This document shows, piece by piece, positions 34,505-39,619 of a stretch of DNA of 39,619 nt (position 1 is the stretch's first letter; each line of letters opens with the position of its first letter). A program made the translations under genes and the position numbers. The stretch is from Gammaproteobacteria bacterium (GTDB taxonomy: Bacteria > Pseudomonadota > Gammaproteobacteria > Pseudomonadales > Porticoccaceae), in the NCBI GenBank assembly GCA_003235325.1, contig QJWQ01000156.1, forward strand, positions 1 through 39,619. Direction: 5' to 3'. The notes below the pieces were generated by a model that saw only the letters and a list, made by a program, of their open reading frames with translations, made no database searches and was not told the DNA's origin.

Positions 34505-36514
34505 TTGACCACACTGAATCCACAACAACAAGCCGCAGTGCGCTATATCGACGGCCCGTTGCTGGTGCTGGCGGGTGCCGGCAGCGGCAAGACCAGCGTC
34601 ATCACCAAAAAAATAGCCTACCTGGTGCAGGACTGCGGCACCGACGCCCGTCAGATCGCCGCCGTTACCTTCACCAACAAGGCCGCGCGGGAAATGAAGC
34701 AGCGGGTGTCGAACCTGATCCAGGGCAAGGCCGCCCGCGGACTCACGGTATCCACCTTCCACAACCTGGGCCTCAATATCATTCGCCGGGAAATCAAATC
34801 CCTGGGCTATAAATCCGGCATTTCCATTTTTGATGCAGAGGATGCCCGAAGTCTCCTGAAAGAACTCATGCTGCGGGACGGCGATATCGACAGCGACCAT
34901 CTGAATCTGGTTCAGTCGCAGATTTCCGCCTGGAAAAACGCCCTGACCGGACCCGGCCAGGCCCGGTCACAGGCGGACAGCGGCGGCGAGGAGGCCATCG
35001 CCCTGGTCTACGGGCGCTACTGCCAGGCCCTGAAGGCCTACAACGCCGTCGATTTCGATGACCTTATTCTGCTGCCGGTACAGCTCTACCAGCAGAACCC
35101 GGAAGTTCTGGGTCGCTGGCAACAACGACTGCGGTACCTGCTGGTGGATGAATACCAGGATACCAACCTGGCCCAATACCAGTTGGTGAAACTGCTCATG
35201 GGTAACCGCTCCAGTCTGACCGTGGTTGGCGACGACGACCAGTCCATCTACGCCTGGCGCGGGGCCCGCCCGGAAAATCTGGCGCAATTGCAAACCGATT
35301 TTCCGGCATTAAAGGTAATCAAACTCGAGCAGAACTATCGCTCGACCGCCCGCATCCTGCGTGCTGCCAATCAACTGATTGCCAATAATCCCCATGTCTT
35401 TGCCAAGAGCCTCTGGAGTGAACTGGGCCCGGGCGAACCCCTGCGGCTGATCCGTTGCGCTAACGAGGAAGTGGAGTGCGAACGGGTGGTCAACGAAATA
35501 CTTACCATGCGCCTGCGACTGCACTGTCATTTTCGGGATTTTGCCGTGCTCTACCGCGGCAATCACCAGGCCCGTCTGCTGGAAATGAAGCTGCAGGCCC
35601 AGGGCATACCCTACCAGCTCAGCGGCGGCACCTCCTTCTACGCCAGAACCGAAATCAAGGACATCATGGCCTATCTGCGGTTGCTGGTGAATCCCGATGA
35701 CGACAATGCCTTCCTGCGCATCATCAACACACCCCGGCGCCAGATCGGTCCCGGCACACTGGAGAAGCTCGGCGAATATGCCACTGACAGGAAAATCCCG
35801 ATCTTCGCCGCCATCGATGAACTGGGTGTACGGGAAATGGTGCCCAGACAAAACCTGGAGCGCCTGCAGCGCTTCAAGTACTGGCTCGAGGGGATATCCC
35901 GCAACTGCCTCAGTGGCGACCCGGTGGCAGCCGTGGAGGAACTGGTCGAGGACATTGATTACGAAGGCTGGCTGCACCTGAATGCCAGCAGTTCCGCCGT
36001 CGCCGAAAACCGCATGAATAATGTCCGGCTGCTGTTGGCGCAGCTCAAAAGCGTGTTGGACAAGAGTGACAAGGAGGCCGGTGACCGGGTCGAGGCAGCC
36101 ATTGCCAAACTGGTTCTGCGGGACCTGCTCGACCGCCAGGAAGAGGAATCCGCCGATGACAGGGTGCAGCTCATGACCCTGCACGCCGCCAAGGGGCTGG
36201 AATTTCCCCATGTTTTTCTTATTGGCATGGAAGAGGACATCCTCCCCCACCGCACCAGCGTCGAAGACGGCAATGTTGAAGAGGAACGGCGTCTGGCCTA
36301 TGTCGGTATAACCCGTGCCCGGCGCACTCTGACCCTGACCCTGGCAGCCAAACGCAAGCAGTTCGGTGAAATCCTGCAAACCACGCCGAGCCGCTTTATC
36401 GAGGAACTCCCCGGAGAAGATATCGACCGGGAGGGTTTCGGCGAAAGCTCCGAAGCGGTCAAGCGTGAAAAAGGCCGGCAATCACTGAACACCCTCAAGG
36501 ACCTGTTTGCCTGA
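34505..36514 (+). CDS. rep: ATP-dependent DNA helicase Rep
   Basis: Superfamily 1A 3'-5' helicase that travels with the replication fork and removes proteins ahead of it. It has 669 residues (E. coli Rep 673). Helicase motifs in order: LVLAGAGSGKT (motif I), VTFTNKAAREM (Ia), LLVDEYQDTN (II), VVGDDDQSIYAWRGA (III), LEQNYRS (IV), QLMTLHAAKGLEFPHVFL (V) and RRLAYVGITRA (VI). The Rep-type, not UvrD-type, features include TVVGDDDQSIYAWRGARPENL and NNPHVFAKSLWSELG. The start is TTG 34505, giving MTTLNPQQQAAV; there is no strong ribosome binding site. Confidence 0.96.
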   Translation: MTTLNPQQQAAVRYIDGPLLVLAGAGSGKTSVITKKIAYLVQDCGTDARQIAAVTFTNKAAREMKQRVSNLIQGKAARGLTVSTFHNLGLNIIRREIKSLGYKSGISIFDAEDARSLLKELMLRDGDIDSDHLNLVQSQISAWKNALTGPGQARSQADSGGEEAIALVYGRYCQALKAYNAVDFDDLILLPVQLYQQNPEVLGRWQQRLRYLLVDEYQDTNLAQYQLVKLLMGNRSSLTVVGDDDQSIYAWRGARPENLAQLQTDFPALKVIKLEQNYRSTARILRAANQLIANNPHVFAKSLWSELGPGEPLRLIRCANEEVECERVVNEILTMRLRLHCHFRDFAVLYRGNHQARLLEMKLQAQGIPYQLSGGTSFYARTEIKDIMAYLRLLVNPDDDNAFLRIINTPRRQIGPGTLEKLGEYATDRKIPIFAAIDELGVREMVPRQNLERLQRFKYWLEGISRNCLSGDPVAAVEELVEDIDYEGWLHLNASSSAVAENRMNNVRLLLAQLKSVLDKSDKEAGDRVEAAIAKLVLRDLLDRQEEESADDRVQLMTLHAAKGLEFPHVFLIGMEEDILPHRTSVEDGNVEEERRLAYVGITRARRTLTLTLAAKRKQFGEILQTTPSRFIEELPGEDIDREGFGESSEAVKREKGRQSLNTLKDLFA

Positions 36515-36595
36515 AACAAACTACCTGAAGTGCGAGCCCTGGTTCCAGGCAAACGGGCAAGGTCACCCGGTCACCGGATTCGTGATTAGAGAGCC

Positions 36596-36627
36596 AAAAA
36601 AAACCGCGCTGGTCGCGCGGCTTTTTT
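36596..36627. terminator. Bidirectional terminator between rep and the cytochrome gene
   Basis: Eight A (36596-36603), CCGCGC (36604-36609), loop TGGTC, GCGCGG (36615-36620), C, six T (36622-36627). It works on paper in both directions and serves two convergent genes. Confidence 0.88.
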
Positions 36628-36653
36628 CAGTGGCCTGTTGAAGGCCGTTCAGC

Positions 36654-37100
36654 TTACTGGCTGTTGCTGGCCATGTAATCCACGGCTGCCCTGATCTCAT
36701 CGTCGGAACAATCCATGCACAGCCCCTTGGGCGGCATGCCCTTGAAACCATTGAGAGCACTGCCGTAAAGCTCATCCAGGCCCTTGGCGATACGGTCTGC
36801 CCAGCCGGCTGCGTCGCCAAACTTCGGCGCACCCGCTGCACCAGTGGAATGGCAGGTGGTGCAGGTACTGCTATAAATCGTTTCCCCTGAGCGGGGCTCG
36901 GAAGAGGTGGCGACAGCCGGAGCTGCCGTAGTGACATCGCCCTCCATGACCACATTACCGACCGGGGCCAGGCGCTCTGCAATTTCCCTTTCCTGCTGGG
37001 GGCTCAATTTGAGTTCGGGCTCCTCTCCGCCACAGCCGGCCAGACCCAGGAACACTCCCAGTACCATTGCGGAAATAACAGACAATTTCAGTTGGCGCAT
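36654..37100 (-). CDS. Lipoprotein cytochrome c5 family protein
   Basis: Single-haem cytochrome of 148 residues anchored by a lipid. The signal MRQLKLSVISAMVLGVFLGL is followed by lipobox LAGC with Cys23 as the lipidated residue. A flexible Ala/Glu/Pro-rich linker (about 25-70) leads to the haem motif CTTCH (Cys80, Cys83, His84). The c5 hallmarks follow: GMPPKG with the axial Met122, and the CMDC pair (Cys128, Cys131), which forms a disulfide in cytochrome c5. The start has GGAG eight bases upstream. It probably carries electrons to a terminal oxidase, which cannot be identified here. Confidence 0.9.
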   Translation of the reverse strand: MRQLKLSVISAMVLGVFLGLAGCGGEEPELKLSPQQEREIAERLAPVGNVVMEGDVTTAAPAVATSSEPRSGETIYSSTCTTCHSTGAAGAPKFGDAAGWADRIAKGLDELYGSALNGFKGMPPKGLCMDCSDDEIRAAVDYMASNSQ

Positions 37101-37144
37101 TATTAGTCTCCAGGGTTTGTAAGCCGAGCTGAAAGCAGGCGGCC

Positions 37145-37171
37145 ATTATAGCGGCATTCCAAAGGGGGGGG
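37145..37171 (-). promoter_or_regulatory. Candidate -10 box with upstream G8 tract for the cytochrome c5 gene
   Basis: On the minus strand TATAAT (37145-37150) is a perfect -10 box, 45 bases before the start codon. The expected -35 region overlaps a run of eight G on the plus strand (37164-37171), flanked by the inverted repeat CCAAAG/CTTTGG (37159-37164 and 37174-37179). Confidence 0.45.
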
Positions 37172-37274
37172 AACTTTGGTGCCAGCTCATTCAACTGCCC
37201 GGGAGTGGAAAGGGGCACAAAGGCCGGGGTAGATTCAGGCATAATGACTTATCCAGCCGCCATAGTAATTAACC

Positions 37275-37832
37275 ATGGAAAAATATTACATCAGTGCCCA
37301 GCAGTTACTTGATGATGCCCTGGAGCTGGGGATCCGAATTCTGGATAGCGGTTTCCGGCCGGACTTCCTGGTGGCCATCTGGCGCGGCGGTACCCCGGTG
37401 GGTATTGCCGTCCATGAGTTGCTGTCCTACTTCGGCGTTGACACAGACCATATCGCCATCAAGACTTCCCTGTACAACGGTATCGACAGCCGCAACGCCG
37501 AAGTCCAGGTTTTGGGAGCAGAATACCTGGAACAACGAATGCAGCCCGGCAACCGAATTTTGTTGATCGACGATGTCTTTGATACAGGGCTCACCATTCG
37601 CAAGGTCATTCGGCATTTACATAAGTACCTGGCCGACAATCGAATCGAGATCCGGGTGGCTGCCCCCTACTACAAGCCGGCCAACAATCGCACCGATCGC
37701 CAACCCGATTATTTTCTTCACAGTACCGACCAGTGGCTGGTGTTTCCCCATGAACTGGTGGGACTCGATGTCGACGAAATACTCACTGGCAAGCCCGGTA
37801 TGACCGCGTTGAAACAGCGTCTTTTGAAATAA
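37275..37832 (+). CDS. Purine (hypoxanthine-type) phosphoribosyltransferase
   Basis: Salvages a purine base with PRPP. It has 185 residues. The PRPP-binding motif is ILLIDDVFDTGLTI at about 95-108. An N-terminal block LVAIWRGGTPVG corresponds to the VAIxRGG strand-loop of type I phosphoribosyltransferases. It resembles the Pseudomonas protein annotated as hypoxanthine-guanine phosphoribosyltransferase; the exact base preference (hypoxanthine, guanine or xanthine) cannot be read from sequence. The start ATG 37275 was chosen by family fit. A CATAAT sequence at 37240-37245 may be its -10 box. Confidence 0.85.
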   Translation: MEKYYISAQQLLDDALELGIRILDSGFRPDFLVAIWRGGTPVGIAVHELLSYFGVDTDHIAIKTSLYNGIDSRNAEVQVLGAEYLEQRMQPGNRILLIDDVFDTGLTIRKVIRHLHKYLADNRIEIRVAAPYYKPANNRTDRQPDYFLHSTDQWLVFPHELVGLDVDEILTGKPGMTALKQRLLK

Positions 37833-37885
37833 ATTCACAGTCCTTCTTCAATGGACAATGTCTACGGCAATGATTATCATGGCCG

Positions 37886-37911
37886 CCCTGTTTAGCCAGC
37901 AGTCAACAGGG
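37886..37911. other. Inverted repeat upstream of the tRNA-Arg cluster
   Basis: CCCTGTT (37886-37892) and AACAGGG (37905-37911) with a 12-base loop, between the phosphoribosyltransferase and the first tRNA. It may end transcription of the former, but no T-run follows. Confidence 0.35.
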
Positions 37912-37940
37912 ATTATCGCTGTCGACCGCCAGCAAACGCG

Positions 37941-38017
<77 letters not shown>

Positions 38018-38023
38018 ATGCAC

Positions 38024-38053
38024 CACTGTTTTATGCACCCGTAGCTCAGCTGG
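38024..38053 (+). repeat. 30-base direct repeat, copy 1 (copy 2 at 38200-38229)
   Basis: Starts CACTGTTTTAT and runs into GCACCCGTAGCTCAGCTGG. The two copies are identical over 30 bases and 176 bases apart. Copy 1 leads into the broken tRNA, copy 2 into the intact tRNA-Arg(UCG). The shared 11-base spacer in front shows that the tRNA unit with its leader was duplicated. Confidence 0.95.
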
Positions 38054-38059
38054 GTGAGC
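38035..38059 (+). pseudogene. 5' fragment of a tRNA-Arg gene
   Basis: GCACCCG acceptor strand, TA, and a full D-arm (GCTC AGCTGGGT GAGC), after which all tRNA sequence is lost: no anticodon arm, T-arm or 3' acceptor strand follows. The first 19 bases are identical to both intact tRNA genes of the cluster. The hairpin-rich element at 38063-38167 begins four bases later. Confidence 0.8.
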
Positions 38060-38062
38060 CAA

Positions 38063-38167
38063 GCGCTTACAAAGCAATGCTTTGTGCGCAGGCGAGCGAC
38101 GCCAGGTTATACCTGGTGGCCGGACCCGAACGTAGTGAGGGGAGTAGGTACCAGCGCAACGCGCTGG
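38063..38167. repeat. Hairpin-rich palindromic element A, after the 5' tRNA fragment
   Basis: Three strong hairpins. H1: GCGC-TT-ACAAAGC (38063-38075), loop AAT, GCTTTGT-GCGC (38079-38089). H2: CCAGGT (38102-38107), loop TAT, ACCTGG (38111-38116). H3: CCAGCGC (38151-38157), loop AAC, GCGCTGG (38161-38167). GACCCGA (38123-38129) lies between H2 and H3. The same order of parts recurs in element B at 38344-38434. Confidence 0.75.
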
Positions 38168-38199
38168 CAATTTGCAGATACTGCGGTGTCTGATGGAAA

Positions 38200-38229
38200 C
38201 ACTGTTTTATGCACCCGTAGCTCAGCTGG
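38200..38229 (+). repeat. 30-base direct repeat, copy 2
   Basis: Identical to 38024-38053. It comprises an 11-base leader and the first 19 bases of the intact tRNA-Arg(UCG). Confidence 0.95.
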
Positions 38230-38287
38230 ATAGAGTAGGTGGCTTCGAACCACTTGGTCGGGAGTTCGAATCTCTCCGGGTGCGCCA
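38211..38287 (+). tRNA. tRNA-Arg (anticodon UCG)
   Basis: Complete 77-base cloverleaf with encoded CCA. Acceptor GCACCCG/CGGGTGC; D-arm GCTC/GAGT (one G-U pair); anticodon stem GGTGG/CCACT (one G-U pair) with loop CTTCGAA, anticodon TCG; variable TGGTC; T-stem GGGAG/CTCTC with loop TTCGAAT. The body resembles E. coli tRNA-Arg(ACG), whose loop is CTACGAA, but the wobble base here is T rather than A. It should read CGA and CGG. Confidence 0.93.
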
Positions 38288-38292
38288 AACAG

Positions 38293-38321
38293 AAAACCTC
38301 AGCCTTGCGCTGGGGTTTTTT
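38293..38321 (+). terminator. Intrinsic terminator of tRNA-Arg(UCG)
   Basis: AAAACCTCAGC (38293-38303), loop CTTGC, GCTGGGGTTTT (38309-38319) and further T to 38321: eleven pairs with one G-U. It begins six bases after the CCA end. Confidence 0.92.
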
Positions 38322-38343
38322 GTTTGCTGTGCGGGGAGAACCT

Positions 38344-38434
38344 GGTTCGAACTCCATAGTTCGAGCCGAGAGCCGCAGGCTCGAGACGGCGTTGGCCAAC
38401 GGCTGACGACCCGAGGGGCCAGCCGCAAAGCGGC
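38344..38434. repeat. Hairpin-rich palindromic element B, before the 3' tRNA fragment
   Basis: H1: GGTTCGAACT (38344-38353), loop CCAT, AGTTCGAGCC (38358-38367), with an alternative pairing of TCGAGCC (38361-38367) and GGCTCGA (38378-38384). H2: palindrome CGTTGGCCAACG (38390-38401). GACCCGA at 38408-38414. H3: GCCGC (38422-38426), loop AAA, GCGGC (38430-38434). The layout parallels element A. The AGTTCGA at 38358-38364 equals the T-loop start of the tRNA, and the tRNA 3' end resumes at 38440, as if the element interrupted a T-arm. Confidence 0.7.
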
Positions 38435-38439
38435 GCAGC

Positions 38440-38458
38440 AATCTCTCCGGGTGCGCCA
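38440..38458 (+). pseudogene. 3' fragment of a tRNA-Arg gene
   Basis: AATCTCTCCGGGTGCGCCA repeats the T-arm 3' strand, acceptor strand and CCA of tRNA-Arg(UCG). The identity with 38269-38289 is 21 bases. No matching 5' acceptor strand lies directly upstream, so it cannot fold as a tRNA. Confidence 0.85.
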
Positions 38459-38462
38459 AATC

Positions 38463-38490
38463 AAAACCTTCGCCTCTTGCGGGGGTTTTT
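38463..38490 (+). terminator. Second tRNA-type intrinsic terminator
   Basis: AAAACCTTCGC (38463-38473), loop CTCTT, GCGGGGGTTTT (38479-38489), one more T. It is clearly related to the terminator at 38293-38321 and keeps the same distance from the tRNA 3' end, showing that tRNA 3' end and terminator were copied together. Confidence 0.88.
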
Positions 38491-38554
38491 CACTTGAGTT
38501 AACCACCCCATGGGGAAAAGATCACATCTCCAGGGCAGTACTCTCATCTATGGA

Positions 38555-39619
38555 TTACTGGAACCTCAGGCGCAAGGCATTGGTCACCACGGAAACAGAA
38601 CTCAGGCTCATCGCCAATGCCGCAATCATGGGAGAAAGCAGCAGACCGGTAAACGGATAGGCGATACCAGCGGCCACGGGAACGCCGATGCTGTTGTAGA
38701 GAAAGGCGAATCCGAGATTCTGGTGCATATTGCGCACGGTCAATTGGGAAAGCTTTATCGCCTGGGCGATGCCACGCAAGTCTCCCTTAACCAGGGTTAC
38801 CTGGGCGCTGCTCATGGCGACATCGGTTCCGGTGCCCATCGCGATGCCGACGTTTGCCCTGGCGAGAGCGGGCGCATCGTTAATGCCGTCCCCGGCCATG
38901 GCCACGATTCGTCCCTCGGCCTGGAGTTTGGCAATAATGTCCAGTTTGTCGGCCGGCTTGACCTCCCCGTGAACTTCGTCGATACCGAGTTCCTTGCCAA
39001 CGGCTCTCGCGGTTCGCTCGCCGTCGCCGGTCGCCATAATGACCCGAACGCCTTCCTTGCGAATCAACTCTATCGCCGCCCGGGAGGTTTCCTTGATGGG
39101 GTCCGCCACTGCCAGCACACCGGCCAGAGCGCCGTCGACGCCAAGGTAGACAATGCTTGCACCCAGATCGCGCAACCGGTCGGTATCCGAGATTGATTTC
39201 CAGTCGACCTGGTGCTGCTCCATCATTGTGGTGTTTCCCAGCACCAGCTTTTTGCCCTCTACCGTGCCGGTGACGCCAATACCGGATTCGGAGTCAAAAT
39301 CACTGACTGTGGCCAGCCTGATCTGTTGCTCCCGTGCCGCATCAACTATGGCTGCAGCCAGAGGGTGCTCACTGCCCTGGTCGAGGCTGGAGGCGAGACG
39401 CAGAACTTCCTCGTTTGCAAAGCCATTGGCGGCAATGATCTCTTTAAAAACGGGACGCCCTTCTGTCAATGTACCGGTCTTGTCGACGACGAGGATATCG
39501 ACAGTACGCAACGCCTCGATGGCAGCCGCATCGCGGAACAGCACGCCCTGCGTGGCGCCCTTGCCGGTCGCCACCATGATGGACATGGGCGTCGCCAGCC
39601 CCAGCGCACAGGGACAGGC
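38555..39619 (-). CDS. copA: Copper-type P1B ATPase, C-terminal part (partial)
   Basis: Heavy-metal exporting P-type ATPase of the inner membrane; the 5' end lies outside the window and 354 residues are visible. The first codons encode the metal-binding membrane motif CPCALGLATP. Then follow DKTGTLTEG (phosphorylated Asp), SEHPLAAAIV (the HP motif of P1B pumps), MATGDGERTARAV and AMAGDGINDAPALA (hinge). The last two helices carry NLGFAFLYNSIGVP and MSLSSVSVVTNALRL, with the YN and MSxSS residues typical of Cu(I) exporters (P1B-1). The gene converges on the tRNA-Arg cluster. Whether CopA or a CcoI-like oxidase-assembly pump cannot be settled without the N-terminal domain, though the motifs favour CopA. 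Confidence 0.9.
   Translation of the reverse strand, partial: ACPCALGLATPMSIMVATGKGATQGVLFRDAAAIEALRTVDILVVDKTGTLTEGRPVFKEIIAANGFANEEVLRLASSLDQGSEHPLAAAIVDAAREQQIRLATVSDFDSESGIGVTGTVEGKKLVLGNTTMMEQHQVDWKSISDTDRLRDLGASIVYLGVDGALAGVLAVADPIKETSRAAIELIRKEGVRVIMATGDGERTARAVGKELGIDEVHGEVKPADKLDIIAKLQAEGRIVAMAGDGINDAPALARANVGIAMGTGTDVAMSSAQVTLVKGDLRGIAQAIKLSQLTVRNMHQNLGFAFLYNSIGVPVAAGIAYPFTGLLLSPMIAALAMSLSSVSVVTNALRLRFQ

Noticed and set aside
38035-38458. Split or permuted tRNA made from the 5' and 3' tRNA fragments
   Set aside because: Joining them would give no anticodon arm, and an intact tRNA with its own terminator lies between. Split tRNAs of this kind are not expected in bacteria.
38018-38490. 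CRISPR array
   Set aside because: The direct repeats here occur only twice, are tRNA sequence, and are not regularly spaced; no cas genes are present.
38172-38660. Open frame across the tRNA-Arg(UCG) gene and the repeat elements
   Set aside because: It overlaps an intact tRNA, two terminators and the end of the copper ATPase gene, and has no protein-like features.

Overview
The window is a gene-dense, GC-rich stretch of a gammaproteobacterial chromosome. The gene content fits a marine Cellvibrionales/Pseudomonadales-type bacterium: murJ-ribF-ileS, hslVU followed by a DUF971 gene, a fused BioH-BioC protein, an EF-P/EpmA/EpmB cluster, a FimX-like gene beside serB and an AhpA/YtjB-like gene, and PHB synthesis genes. 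The taxonomic placement is inference from gene content and from my recollection of BioH-BioC fusions in Saccharophagus/Teredinibacter-like genomes. No phage, transposase, CRISPR array or large island is visible.

Layout. 1-4017 (minus): ileS (3' end outside the window), ribF, murJ. 4170-8066 (plus): a probable heat-shock promoter, hslV, hslU, DUF971, a DJ-1/PfpI protein and a Blc-like lipocalin. 8255-15482: a small cytochrome c, a transglutaminase-like protein (plus), a small MscS channel, an RND pump with its adaptor, and a DUF3094 membrane protein. 15736-20299 (minus): bioB-bioF-bioHC-bioD, with overlapping or nearly touching reading frames, read from a promoter that overlaps a BirA-type operator. 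20513-22086 (plus): comF, cysE. 22156-24764: efp-epmA (minus) divergent from epmB (plus), i.e. EF-P and the two enzymes that beta-lysylate it. 25014-31593: a protein with a PilZ-like C-terminal signature, a FimX-like degenerate GGDEF/EAL protein, serB (minus) and an AhpA/YtjB-like membrane protein. 31713-34337 (plus): acetoacetyl-CoA reductase and class I PHA synthase. 34505-37832: rep helicase, a lipoprotein cytochrome c5 (minus) and a purine phosphoribosyltransferase. 37941-38490: a tRNA-Arg cluster. 38555-39619 (minus): a P1B copper ATPase whose 5' end lies outside the window.

Most of the window is core metabolism and housekeeping. The most unusual part is 37941-38490. Two intact tRNA-Arg genes (anticodons CCG and UCG) are interleaved with a 5' tRNA fragment and a 3' tRNA fragment, and each fragment adjoins a hairpin-rich element. 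The two elements share an order of parts (hairpin, hairpin, GACCCGA, hairpin) but little primary sequence. They look like members of a palindromic repeat family associated with broken tRNA-Arg copies. Second in interest is the FimX-like gene paired with an uncharacterised PilZ-like protein. Several genes (ribF, murJ, hslV, rep, bioD, serB) appear to use TTG or GTG starts, so some 5' ends are judged from family alignment remembered from known proteins rather than from strong ribosome binding sites.
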